From contig NZ_PKMZ01000011.1 in NCBI RefSeq assembly GCF_002893625.1, positions 62,001 to 126,000 on the forward strand: 64,000 bases of DNA. Reading direction: 5' to 3'. Positions 27,150 through 35,971 of the stretch are shown one piece after another. Source of the stretch: Mangrovicella endophytica. GTDB lineage: Bacteria; Pseudomonadota; Alphaproteobacteria; Rhizobiales; Rhizobiaceae. The notes under the pieces are model-generated. The model searched no databases. It was not told the origin of the DNA and saw only the letters and a list, made by a program, of their open reading frames with translations. The first letter of the stretch is position 1; every line of letters begins with the position of its first letter. The translations under genes were made by a program, and so were the position numbers.

Positions 27150-28778
27150 GTGACCCAGACTGCGTTGCCTTCCCGCCGTACCGCTTTGAAATCAGCTCTT
27201 GCTGCGGCGGTGGCCGCAGCTGTCGCGCGCCCGGCCATGGCGCAACAGGCAGCGGCCCCGCAGGCACCTGCGCCGCAGCCTGCCGCCCCTGCTCCCGCTC
27301 CGGCGGCGGAGCCCGCGCCGTTCGACTTCGAGGCCCTGTCGGCCAAGATGCTGCAGCTGTCGCAGCAGCCTTTCCAGCTTCCGGAGTCGCAGCTCCCTGA
27401 GGAAGTCGCCACTCTCAACTATGACGAGCATCGGGCGATCCGCTTCCGTCCGGATCACGCCCAGTGGCTGAACGATCCCGTCAACTTCCAGCTGCAGGCC
27501 TTCTATCCCGGCTGGGTGTTTAAGGATACGACGCAGATCTTCATCGGCGACGGCAAGACCTTCGAGCCGAAGGTCTTCAGCTCCTCCGACTTCGAGTATC
27601 GGCCGCCGCTCGACCCCTCGCGCTTCCAGCCGATCAACCTGTCGGGCGTCGCGGGCTTCCGCCTGCATGCCGCCCTCGACCGGCCGGACTATTTCGACGA
27701 GCTGGTGACCTTCCTCGGTGCCAGCTATTTCCGCGCCCTCGGCATGGGGACGCGCTACGGCCTCTCGGCCCGCGGCCTTGCGATCAACACCGCCACCGGA
27801 TCACCGGAAGAGTTCCCGCGCTTCACCGCCTTCTACGTCACCCGTCCGCAGCCGGGCGAGACGACGCTGCGCCTGATGGCCGAGCTCGATAGCGAGAGCC
27901 TGACCGGGGCTTATGCCTTCACCATCACGCCTGGCCCGCAGACGGTGATGGACGTGACGACGCGGCTCTACTTCCGCAAGGCGGTCGACCGGCTCGGCGT
28001 CGCGCCGCTGACCAGCATGTACTATTTCGGCGAAAATGCCGAAGGTCATGACGACTTCCGGCCGGAAGTCCACGACAGCGACGGCCTTGCCATCCACCGG
28101 CAGAACGGTGATCGCCTGTGGCGGCCGCTGAACAACCCGGAAAAGCTGTCGATGTCGTATTTCCAGGAGTCGTCGCCCAGTGCGTTCGGCCTCCTGCAGC
28201 GCGATCGCACCTTCTCGCATTACGAGGACGTCGAGGCCCGCTACGACCTCAGGCCGTCGCTGATGATCGAGCCGCTCGGCGACTGGGGCCGCGGATCCAT
28301 CGAGCTCGTCGAAATCCCCACGCCGTCCGAGGTCAACGACAACATCGTTGCCTTCTGGGTTCCGGACGAGAAGCCGGATGCCGGTAGCGCCTATGAGTTC
28401 CGCTACCGCATGCGCTGGGGCCTGGACGTGCAGGCACCCGACGGGCTTGCCCGTGTCGGCGGAAGCTTCGTCGGCGTCGGCGGCAATGCGGCCGACCTCG
28501 ACAAGGGCACGCCGACGACGCGGCGCTTTGCCATCAACTTCATCGGCGGCACCGCTAGGAACCTGCCGATCGGTACGCCCATCGATCCGGTGGTCGACGT
28601 ATCGGCGAATGCAAAGATCATCCATGTCGGAGTCGATCGACTCCCCGACAACGGCTGGAGACTCTCCCTCGAACTCGAAAAACTTGATTCCGAGCCCGTG
28701 GAATTGCGTGCGAAACTTTCTATGTTGCAACGCATTATAAGCGAGACTTGGCTCTATCAGTGGACGGGTGCCGTATGA
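27150..28778 (+). CDS. opgG: Periplasmic glucan biosynthesis protein OpgG/OpgD
   Basis: A 542-residue periplasmic protein needed for osmoregulated periplasmic glucan (OPG) backbone synthesis or branching. The N-terminus SRRTALKSALAAAVAAAVARPAMAQ is a twin-arginine-type signal, followed by an Ala/Pro-rich linker. The MdoG domain then begins near FDFEALSAKMLQLSQQPF. Conserved family motifs include YDEHRAIRF, FYPGWVFKD and YGLSARGLAINTA. OpgG and OpgD are homologous; a Tat signal is classical for OpgD, while the position before opgH favours OpgG. The start is a GTG. Its stop overlaps the next gene. Confidence 0.92.
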   Translation: MTQTALPSRRTALKSALAAAVAAAVARPAMAQQAAAPQAPAPQPAAPAPAPAAEPAPFDFEALSAKMLQLSQQPFQLPESQLPEEVATLNYDEHRAIRFRPDHAQWLNDPVNFQLQAFYPGWVFKDTTQIFIGDGKTFEPKVFSSSDFEYRPPLDPSRFQPINLSGVAGFRLHAALDRPDYFDELVTFLGASYFRALGMGTRYGLSARGLAINTATGSPEEFPRFTAFYVTRPQPGETTLRLMAELDSESLTGAYAFTITPGPQTVMDVTTRLYFRKAVDRLGVAPLTSMYYFGENAEGHDDFRPEVHDSDGLAIHRQNGDRLWRPLNNPEKLSMSYFQESSPSAFGLLQRDRTFSHYEDVEARYDLRPSLMIEPLGDWGRGSIELVEIPTPSEVNDNIVAFWVPDEKPDAGSAYEFRYRMRWGLDVQAPDGLARVGGSFVGVGGNAADLDKGTPTTRRFAINFIGGTARNLPIGTPIDPVVDVSANAKIIHVGVDRLPDNGWRLSLELEKLDSEPVELRAKLSMLQRIISETWLYQWTGAV

Positions 28779-29137
28779 CTCCCACAGCGTTGCCTGCCGA
28801 AAGCGATGACTCTGCGGTAGCGGATGCCTTCGGTGGCCAGTTGCCCACCGGCGGCATGATCGTCGGCCGGCCGGATCTTTCCGACGACGTCGTGATCGAG
28901 GCGATTGCGATGCAGCTCGCCGTTCGTGGCCGTTCGCCCGATGGTGCCGCGCGCGTGCTGGAGAGGGCGAAGGGCGGCGATGCCGCGGCCCTGAAGTTCA
29001 TGCGCACGCTGGTTCTGCCGCCGCCGCAGGCGCGGCTGTCGATGCCGCTGCAGATCATCCGCAACGAGCGCCGGCGCGAAGCTGGCCGGGAGAACGGCGT
29101 CCTGGCTTTCGCCCGGCTGCCGGTCCGCCGCCGCTGA
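28775..29137 (+). CDS. Conserved small protein between opgG and opgH
   Basis: A 120-residue soluble protein with no recognised domain. It has an acidic N-terminus, a central helical region (VVIEAIAMQLAVRGRSPDGAARVLERA) and a very basic C-terminus (IRNERRREAGRENGV...LPVRRR). No signal or membrane segment is visible, so it should be cytoplasmic. The ATG overlaps the opgG TGA by four bases, making translational coupling likely. In E. coli mdoG and mdoH are adjacent without such a gene, so this may be a regulator or partner of glucan synthesis. Confidence 0.7.
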   Translation: MTPTALPAESDDSAVADAFGGQLPTGGMIVGRPDLSDDVVIEAIAMQLAVRGRSPDGAARVLERAKGGDAAALKFMRTLVLPPPQARLSMPLQIIRNERRREAGRENGVLAFARLPVRRR

Positions 29138-29333
29138 TCATCCAGCCCAGCTCTTCCGTCGCAGCACATGCGTGGCAGTGATGGGCGGGCAGAGGATGAC
29201 AGCTTGGTGGACGATCGTTCATCGGCGGTTCAGCTGACATAAGCCATCTAGACATCATAGATCACGGCCGACGCATGCGTCGACCGTGACATTCCCTTTT
29301 CCAGACGTTTCCTGACCGCTAGGAGCGCAATCG

Positions 29334-31148
29334 GTGGGCGATCGCATGATACCGCTACGGCGCGCGATCTTCGCGCTGACCTCGCTCCTTCTCGCGATCG
29401 CCGCAGGCGGATTGTTCGCGACGATCATCACGGTCAATGGCACGACCAATCTGCACATCGTCCAGATCGCGCTGCTGGTGATCTGCTGCCTCTGGCTTGC
29501 CTGGGGCTTCAACACGGCCGTGGCCGGCATCATCAGCGCCAAGGTCTCGCCCAAGCCCGCGCTGCGGCCGAGCTGGCGCAGCGAGGGACGCACGGCGATC
29601 CTCGTGCCCGTCTACAACGAGGACGCGACCTCCGTCTTCGCCCGCGTCGCCGCCATGCTGGAGGGCCTGCGGGAGACGAGCCTTGCCGATGATTTCGACA
29701 TCTACGTTCTCAGCGACTCCACCAAACCGGCCCATGTCGAAGCGGAGACCCGCGCCGTCTACGCATTGACGGCGCAGTTGCAGGCCGCCGGCCGGCTCTA
29801 CTATCGCCATCGCGCCCAGAATGTCGGCCGCAAGGCGGGCAACATCGCGGACTTCGTCACTAATAACGGCGGCGCCTACGAGTATATGCTGGTGCTCGAC
29901 GCCGACAGCCTGATGCGACCGGACACCATCGTCCAGATGGTGGCGCGCATGGACAGCGATTCGGAGCTCGGCCTGTTGCAGACGCAGCCGCTGATCATCG
30001 GCCGCAGCACGCTGTTCGGCCGGGCGCTGCAGTTCTCCGCCGCCCTCTATTCACCGATCTTCTCGCGCGGCATTGCGGCGCTGCAGGGCCGCGAGGGACC
30101 GTTCTGGGGCCATAACGCCATCATCCGCACAAGGGCTTTTGCGGCCTCCTGCGGGCTGCCGAAGCTGCCGGGCAAGGCGCCCTTCGGCGGCGAGATCCTC
30201 AGCCACGACACCGTGGAGGCCGCCCTCCTCTCGCGCGCCGGCTATAAGGTACGCGTCGATCCGGACCTTGGCGGCTCCTTCGAGGAAGCCCCGTCGAACA
30301 TCATCGAATATGCCAAGCGCGACCGCCGCTGGTGCCAGGGCAACCTGCAGCATGGCGGGCTGGTGCTGGCACCGGGACTGCGGCTGTGGAGCCGGGTGTC
30401 GCTTGTCAGCGGCATCATGGCCTATGTCGCCTCGCCGATCTGGCTGATGTTCCTGATCGTCAGCCTTCTCGATCCGATCCTGACGCCGGCGCCGAACTAC
30501 TTCCCGGCCGATTCGCTGTTCCCGGTGTTCCCGCAGCCGGAAACCGGCAAGGCGCTGCTGCTGCTGCTCGGCATCTTCATCCTGCTCTTGCTGCCGAAGA
30601 CGCTGATCTCCTTCTCGCGCGCGTTCACGCCGAGCGGCCGGGCCTTCGGCGGACCGCTGACCGTGCTGGCCAGCGCGACCGCCGAGCTGGTGATGACGAG
30701 CGTGCTCGCCCCGATCATGATGATGTTCCAGTCGAAGGCCGTGGTGGAGATCCTGATCGGCGCCGACAGCGGCTGGCCGTCCACCGACCGCGAGGACGAA
30801 GGCCTTCCGCTTTCAGCAGCCTTCAGCAGCAGCTGGTGGATGGTGATCGCCGGTGCTGCCCTGCTGGTCGCAACCTTCCTCTATGCGCCCGAGCTGTTCC
30901 TGTGGGTCTGCCCGATCGCCCTGCCGCTCGTCGCCGCTCCCTTCCTGATCAGCTTCACAGGCGACCCCGGCCTCGGCAACGCCGCGCGCAAGACGGGCCT
31001 CTTCGCGACCCCGTTCGAGACGCGGCCGGAGCCGATCATCCTGTCGGCGCGTGAGTGGCGTCGGCGCCTGTCGCGGATCGACGACAGCGTTCCGCTGCCC
31101 GACCGCGCCGCCGTCCTGCGGCCGGCCCTCGCCGCGAAGTCAGCCTGA
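29334..31148 (+). CDS. opgH: Periplasmic glucan glucosyltransferase OpgH
   Basis: A 604-residue inner-membrane GT2-family enzyme that polymerises glucose from UDP-glucose and exports the glucan to the periplasm. Membrane segments lie at ~10-35 and ~40-60 and again after ~345. The catalytic domain contains ILVPVYNEDATSVFARVAAM, VLDADSLMRPDTI (DxD) and RRWCQGNLQHGGL (QxxRW-type). It lacks the long N- and C-terminal cytoplasmic extensions of E. coli OpgH (847 residues), as in other alphaproteobacteria. GTG start with AGGAGC upstream. Confidence 0.94.
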   Translation: MGDRMIPLRRAIFALTSLLLAIAAGGLFATIITVNGTTNLHIVQIALLVICCLWLAWGFNTAVAGIISAKVSPKPALRPSWRSEGRTAILVPVYNEDATSVFARVAAMLEGLRETSLADDFDIYVLSDSTKPAHVEAETRAVYALTAQLQAAGRLYYRHRAQNVGRKAGNIADFVTNNGGAYEYMLVLDADSLMRPDTIVQMVARMDSDSELGLLQTQPLIIGRSTLFGRALQFSAALYSPIFSRGIAALQGREGPFWGHNAIIRTRAFAASCGLPKLPGKAPFGGEILSHDTVEAALLSRAGYKVRVDPDLGGSFEEAPSNIIEYAKRDRRWCQGNLQHGGLVLAPGLRLWSRVSLVSGIMAYVASPIWLMFLIVSLLDPILTPAPNYFPADSLFPVFPQPETGKALLLLLGIFILLLLPKTLISFSRAFTPSGRAFGGPLTVLASATAELVMTSVLAPIMMMFQSKAVVEILIGADSGWPSTDREDEGLPLSAAFSSSWWMVIAGAALLVATFLYAPELFLWVCPIALPLVAAPFLISFTGDPGLGNAARKTGLFATPFETRPEPIILSAREWRRRLSRIDDSVPLPDRAAVLRPALAAKSA

Positions 31149-31161
31149 GACGAGTCATACA

Positions 31162-32370
31162 GTGTCGAGTAATCCCGCAATCACACCGAAGCCGGCCGGG
31201 CGAGACCACCGCGTCGACTTCTGGCGTGGCGTCGCGCTGATGATGATCTTCGTCAATCACATACCGGGCACCATCTGGGAGAACGTCACCAGCCGCAACT
31301 TCGGCTTCTCCGATGCGGCGGAGGTGTTCGTGTTCCTCGCAGGCTTCGCGTCCGCCTTTGCCTATGGCAAGGGCTATCTGTCGGGCGATCCGGTCAAGGC
31401 ATCGATCAAGGCGCTGCGCCGCGCGGGCGTGCTCTATCTCGTGCACATCCTTCTGACGGTCATGGCGATTGCATTGTTTGCCTGGTCCGCGTTCGCCTTC
31501 GGGCGGGGCGAGCTCCTGCAGATGAACAATCTCGCGATGTTCCTGACGCGGCCGCTGGATGTGATGATCGGTATCCCGACGCTCGGCCATCAGCTCGGCT
31601 ATGTGAACATCCTGCCAATGTATTCGGCGATCCTCGTGATGCTGCCGGTACTGCTCCTGGTCGCACGATACGGACGTCACACCATGCTGCTCGCCTCGGC
31701 GGCGCTGTGGGTCGCCTGCGGAATCTGGCGCTTCGACATGCCCAACTTTCCGCAGGAGGGCGGCTGGTTCTTCAATCCCTTCGCCTGGCAGTTCCTGTTC
31801 GCGCTCGGCCTTTACTGCGGCCTGTCACGCTGGCAGCGCGGCTACGCCGTCGCCTATTCGCCGCTCGTCTACTGCGCAGCGCTCGCCTATGTCGTCTTCG
31901 CGCTGGTCTTCGTCAGCTTCGACCTTTTCGGAATGGAGCAGTCGCTCGGCCTGCCTTTCCTGTTGGGAACGTTCGACAAGACCTACCTGACCGCGCCTCG
32001 CCTGCTGCATGTGCTGGCCGTCATCTACGTCTTCGCCTATGCACCGAAAACCTCGCCGATCTCGGCCATCCGACGCGAAAACCCGCTGGCCGTCCTCGGC
32101 CGCCATTCGCTGCCGATCTTCGCGACCGGCACGATGCTCTCCCTGGCTGGCCAGGTGATCCGCTACGGGACCATCCCGTCCGTCGCGCTGGATACGGTGC
32201 TGATCGTCAGCGGCCTTGCGATCCAGTTCGCCCTCGCCCGCTATCTCGACTGGTGGCGTGATCTCAACACGCCTGCCCGGCAGACCGCAGACCGGCGCGC
32301 TGATGCCGGCGGACGTATCGGGGCTGCGATGTCCGAGGGCGGCGCCCGCGCCGCTCCCGCCAAGGCCTGA
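31162..32370 (+). CDS. opgC: OpgC protein, succinyl-type modification of periplasmic glucans
   Basis: A 402-residue polytopic membrane protein, predicted to transfer succinyl or similar acyl groups to periplasmic glucans. It begins GRDHRVDFWRGVALMMIFVNHIPG; the RxxDFxRG...NHIPG opening is typical of OpgC and related acyltransferases. About ten hydrophobic segments follow, and the C-terminus is polar and Ala-rich. The GTG start lies 13 bases after opgH. The open frame extends further upstream but there it only shadows opgH. Confidence 0.92.
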   Translation: MSSNPAITPKPAGRDHRVDFWRGVALMMIFVNHIPGTIWENVTSRNFGFSDAAEVFVFLAGFASAFAYGKGYLSGDPVKASIKALRRAGVLYLVHILLTVMAIALFAWSAFAFGRGELLQMNNLAMFLTRPLDVMIGIPTLGHQLGYVNILPMYSAILVMLPVLLLVARYGRHTMLLASAALWVACGIWRFDMPNFPQEGGWFFNPFAWQFLFALGLYCGLSRWQRGYAVAYSPLVYCAALAYVVFALVFVSFDLFGMEQSLGLPFLLGTFDKTYLTAPRLLHVLAVIYVFAYAPKTSPISAIRRENPLAVLGRHSLPIFATGTMLSLAGQVIRYGTIPSVALDTVLIVSGLAIQFALARYLDWWRDLNTPARQTADRRADAGGRIGAAMSEGGARAAPAKA

Positions 32371-32380
32371 TCGCCTGACT

Positions 32381-32410
32381 CGAGGCGCGATTCCGCCGCA
32401 GCGCGCCTCG
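32381..32410 (+). terminator. Hairpin after opgC
   Basis: Perfect 9-bp arms (CGAGGCGCG and CGCGCCTCG) separated by twelve bases, just after the opgC stop and followed by GTTGTACATTT. A reasonable termination or processing site that would separate the opg genes from the MFS gene. The downstream T-run is weak. Confidence 0.45.
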
Positions 32411-32467
32411 GTTGTACATTTCCTCAAAATATCGGAAGCTTCCCTTCGTATCTTGGGGAGGAACACC

Positions 32468-33838
32468 ATGACGTTACCCACTGGACGCGCGGCGTCCGGC
32501 GGCGGCTGGCTGTCGCGCGAGCGCACAGTGGCCGGGCCGGGCTTCAATCGCTGGATGGTGCCGCCGGCAGCCCTGTGCGTGCATCTGTGCATCGGGCAGG
32601 CCTATGCCTTCTCGGTATTCAACCTGCCGATGTCCAAGCTGATCGGCGGCGCCGAGCCGGCACCGGATGACTGGAAGCTGACCGAGCTCGGCTGGATCTT
32701 CTCCATCGCCATCGTCTTCCTCGGCCTGTCGGCAGCCTTCGGCGGGGCGTGGGTCGAGAAGGTCGGCCCGCGCAAGACCATGGCGACGGCGGCGGCCTGC
32801 TTCGGCGGCGGCTTCATCGTCGCGGCGCTCGGCGTCCTCTGGCACCAGCTCTGGCTGATCTACCTTGGCTATGGCGTGATCGGCGGCTGCGGTCTCGGCC
32901 TCGGCTACATCTCGCCGGTGAAGACGCTGATGAGCTGGTTTCCCGACCGGCCCGGCATGGCGACGGGCATGGCGATCATGGGATTTGGCGGCGGCGCCTT
33001 CATCGCCTCGCCGCTGTCGGTCTATCTGATGAGCCTGGTCGGCGTTGCCGGCACCTTCCTGATCCTCGGCATCGCCTACTTCATCTTCATGATGGTCGGA
33101 GCGATGATCGTGCGCACCCCCGCGCCCGGTTGGGCACCGGCTGGCTATGTGGCGCCGACAACGTCGAGCCGCCTCGTCACGACCGCCAATGTCCATGTGG
33201 ACGAGGCGCTGAAGACACGGCAGTTCTGGCTGCTCTGGGGTGTTCTCTGCCTCAACGTCACCGCCGGCATCGGCGTGCTCGGCCAGGCCTCGGCGATGAT
33301 CCAGGAAATGTTTCCGGGCACGATCACGCCGGCGGCCGCCGCCGGCTTCGTCGGGCTCCTCAGCCTCTTCAACATGGCGGGGCGGTTCTTCTGGGCCTCG
33401 ACCTCGGACTATATCGGCCGGCGCAACACCTATATGTGCTTCTTCGCGCTCGGCATCGTTCTCTACGCTCTGGTGCCGACGGCCGGCCAGATGGGCAGCG
33501 TCGTGCTGTTCGTCTTGTTCTACGCCGTGATCCTGTCGATGTATGGCGGCGGCTTTGCCACTATTCCCGCCTATCTCAGGGACATCTTCGGCACACGCTA
33601 TGTCGGCGCCATCCATGGCCGGCTGCTGACCGCCTGGTCCGTCGCGGGCGTCGCAGGGCCGGTGCTCGTCAACTACATCCGCGAGTACCAGATCAGCCAG
33701 GGCGTGGTGAAAGCGGACGCCTATACGGTGACGATGTACATCATGGCCGGCCTGCTCGCGGTCGGCTTCGTCCTGAACTTCCTGATGAGCCCTGTTGCCG
33801 ACCGCCACCACATGGCGGCCGAACCGGCTGTGGCCTAG
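32468..33838 (+). CDS. OFA-type MFS transporter (oxalate/formate antiporter family)
   Basis: A 456-residue major-facilitator protein with twelve predicted membrane helices. MFS motif A is visible as GAWVEKVGPRKTMATAAA and again as ASTSDYIGRRNTYM. The N-terminal CVHLCIGQAYAFSVFNLPMSK is typical of the oxalate:formate antiporter (OFA) subgroup. The substrate cannot be told from sequence; monocarboxylates are likely. A strong GGGGAGG lies before the ATG. The next gene encodes a tiny membrane protein that often accompanies this subgroup. Confidence 0.88.
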   Translation: MTLPTGRAASGGGWLSRERTVAGPGFNRWMVPPAALCVHLCIGQAYAFSVFNLPMSKLIGGAEPAPDDWKLTELGWIFSIAIVFLGLSAAFGGAWVEKVGPRKTMATAAACFGGGFIVAALGVLWHQLWLIYLGYGVIGGCGLGLGYISPVKTLMSWFPDRPGMATGMAIMGFGGGAFIASPLSVYLMSLVGVAGTFLILGIAYFIFMMVGAMIVRTPAPGWAPAGYVAPTTSSRLVTTANVHVDEALKTRQFWLLWGVLCLNVTAGIGVLGQASAMIQEMFPGTITPAAAAGFVGLLSLFNMAGRFFWASTSDYIGRRNTYMCFFALGIVLYALVPTAGQMGSVVLFVLFYAVILSMYGGGFATIPAYLRDIFGTRYVGAIHGRLLTAWSVAGVAGPVLVNYIREYQISQGVVKADAYTVTMYIMAGLLAVGFVLNFLMSPVADRHHMAAEPAVA

Positions 33839-33852
33839 AGGAGGAGGCCGCG

Positions 33853-33972
33853 ATGCAGACGCAAACCACCACCAGCACCGCCAAGCTCGTGCTCGCCTGG
33901 GCCTTTGTCGGGATCCCGCTCGCCTGGGGCGTGATCATGACGCTCAGCAATGCCATGGCGCTGTTCCGCTGA
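33853..33972 (+). CDS. MFS transporter small subunit-like protein (39 aa)
   Basis: A 39-residue single-helix membrane protein, too short for most ORF callers. It reads MQTQTTTSTAKLVLAWAFVG, then PLAWGVIMTLSNAMALF and a final Arg. It starts 14 bases after the stop of the OFA-type carrier, with GAGGAGG immediately before. Proteins of this size and pattern (WAFVGIPLAWGV...ALF) are known downstream of OFA-type carriers and are called MFS small subunits; their role is unclear. Confidence 0.78.
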   Translation: MQTQTTTSTAKLVLAWAFVGIPLAWGVIMTLSNAMALFR

Positions 33973-34016
33973 GGACCGCCGGCACGGCCGGTCAGTCCTC
34001 AAAACAAACGAAACGG

Positions 34017-34044
34017 AAGGCGGCGCCCAACGGTGCCGCCTTTG
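34017..34044. terminator. Bidirectional terminator between MFS genes and mmsA
   Basis: Arms AAGGCGGC and GCCGCCTT pair perfectly over a short loop and are followed by TTTG on the plus strand. It lies between convergent transcripts. A second hairpin (GAGGAC...GTCCTC) lies just upstream, at about 33971-34000. Confidence 0.6.
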
Positions 34045-34088
34045 TCATATGCAGATGGCCACGCCGCCGAGCGGCAGCTGCCCTCGTC

Positions 34089-35582
34089 CTACCGCATGAC
34101 CGGCATGGAGAACTCCGCGCCCTCCTTGATGCCGGATGGCCAGCGGCTGGTCACCGTCTTGGTTCTCGTCCAGAACTGGATTGAATCCGGGCCATGCTGG
34201 TTGAGATCGCCGAAGGCCGAGCGCTTCCAGCCGCCGAAGGAGTGGTAGGCGAGCGGCGTCGGGATCGGCACGTTGATGCCGATCATGCCGACATTGACGC
34301 GCGAAGCGAAGTCGCGGGCCGCATCGCCGTCGCGGGTGAAGATCGCAACGCCGTTGCCGTAGTCGTGCCGCATCGGCAGCGACAGCGCCTCCTCGTAGTC
34401 CGCCGCCCTAACGACAGAGAGCACCGGGCCAAAAATCTCCTCGCGGTAGATCGCCATGTCCGGCGTGACGCGGTCGAACAGGCAGGCGCCGACGAAGAAG
34501 CCCTCCTCATAGCCCTGCATGCGAAAACCCCGCCCGTCGACCACGAGCTCGGCGCCCTCCTCGATCCCCTTGTCGACGAGGCCGAGGATCTTCTCCTGCG
34601 AGGCCTTGGTGACGACCGGCCCGAAATCGGCGGCGGCATCGGTAAAGGGGCCAATCTTCAGCGCCTCCACCTTCGGCGCCAGCCGCTCGACCAGCGCGTT
34701 CGCGGTCGCCTCGCCCACCGGTACGGCTACCGAAATGGCCATGCAGCGCTCGCCCGCCGAGCCATAGCCGGCGCCGATCAGCGCATCCGCGGCCTGATCG
34801 AGATCGGCATCGGGCATGATGATCATGTGGTTCTTGGCGCCGCCGAAGCACTGGGCGCGCTTTCCCCGGCGCGTCGCCTCGGCATAGACATGTGCCGCGA
34901 TCGGCGTCGAGCCGACGAAGGAGACCGCGCCGATATCGGGATGATCGAGGATCGCGTCGACGCTCTCGCGATCGCCATTGACGACCTGGAGGATGCCCTT
35001 CGGCAGGCCTGCCTCCATCATCAGCTCGGCGAGACGCATCGGCACCGACGGATCGCGCTCGGAGGGCTTGAGGATGAAGGCGTTGCCGCAGGCGATCGCT
35101 GGCGCGAACATCCACATCGGGATCATCGCGGGGAAATTGAACGGCGTGATGCCGGCCCCGATGCCGACTGGCTGGCGGATCGAATACATGTCGATGCCCG
35201 GTCCGGCGCCCTCGGTGAACTCGCCCTTCGACAGGTGCGGAATGCCGATGACGAACTCGCAGACCTCCAGGCCGCGCACGATGTCGCCCTTGGAATCCTC
35301 GACGGTCTTGCCGTGCTCGGAGGAGAGAAGCTCGGCCAATTCCTGCATGTGAGCGTTCAGGAGCTCGACGAATCGAATGAAGACGCGGGCACGCCGTTGC
35401 GGGTTCGTCGCGGCCCAGCCCGGCTGTGCGGCCTTGGCGGCATCCACCGCCCGCTGCAGGATGGTCGCATCGGCCAGAGCGACGCGCCGCTCAACCTGGC
35501 CCGTCGCGGGATTGAAGACCGCGGCGCTGCGATCGCCGCCTTCGATCCGCGCGCCGTCGATGAAGTGGCCGATATCGCTCAT
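34089..35582 (-). CDS. mmsA: CoA-acylating methylmalonate-semialdehyde dehydrogenase
   Basis: Oxidises methylmalonate or malonate semialdehyde to propionyl- or acetyl-CoA with NAD+, in valine, myo-inositol and beta-alanine breakdown. The 497-residue length is typical. Motifs: IRQPVGIGAGITPFNFPAM, AFILKPSERDPSVP (cofactor site), AYGSAGERC-like GYGSAGERCMAIS with catalytic Cys (~287), and YREEIFGPVLSVVR. GGAGG precedes the ATG of MSDIGHFIDGARI; a longer open frame exists upstream. It stands alone here. Confidence 0.95.
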   Translation of the reverse strand: MSDIGHFIDGARIEGGDRSAAVFNPATGQVERRVALADATILQRAVDAAKAAQPGWAATNPQRRARVFIRFVELLNAHMQELAELLSSEHGKTVEDSKGDIVRGLEVCEFVIGIPHLSKGEFTEGAGPGIDMYSIRQPVGIGAGITPFNFPAMIPMWMFAPAIACGNAFILKPSERDPSVPMRLAELMMEAGLPKGILQVVNGDRESVDAILDHPDIGAVSFVGSTPIAAHVYAEATRRGKRAQCFGGAKNHMIIMPDADLDQAADALIGAGYGSAGERCMAISVAVPVGEATANALVERLAPKVEALKIGPFTDAAADFGPVVTKASQEKILGLVDKGIEEGAELVVDGRGFRMQGYEEGFFVGACLFDRVTPDMAIYREEIFGPVLSVVRAADYEEALSLPMRHDYGNGVAIFTRDGDAARDFASRVNVGMIGINVPIPTPLAYHSFGGWKRSAFGDLNQHGPDSIQFWTRTKTVTSRWPSGIKEGAEFSMPVMR

Positions 35583-35971
35583 GTCAGATGTCCTCCGATC
35601 CCGTTCGGCGCAGTCATCGCGCGCCTTGCTGCGCCCGGCAAGCTTCAAGAGCACGCCGACGGCGCCGAGACGCTCCTGGCGGCCGCATCGCGGCTGATGC
35701 CGCTACGTCAGGCGATCCGTTGCCATCCTTCGTGAAATCGCCGAAAAGAATTGCAACGCTTTCGCGTGATAATGGCGCGTTGCGTGCGACGGCGGACTTG
35801 GTGCCGCACGTCCGCCATGCGGAAAATGGTGTGGCCCGGCAAAGCGTCATCGGGCAACAGGCGCAGCTGCGCCGCCGGACTCGCAAGCGGATGACGTCGC
35901 ACCCACATGTTGCCGACGGTACCGCAGCGTCCTCTGGCCGCCGGACCAATAGCATACCAGGGGATGCCGCA
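35583..35971. other. Gene-free divergent intergenic region
   Basis: About 390 bases between mmsA and the RND adaptor, which are transcribed apart. Open frames here lack ribosome sites and recognisable protein features. It should hold both promoters. A patch richer in A/T lies at about 35730-35790, but no clear -35/-10 pair was found by eye. Confidence 0.4.
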
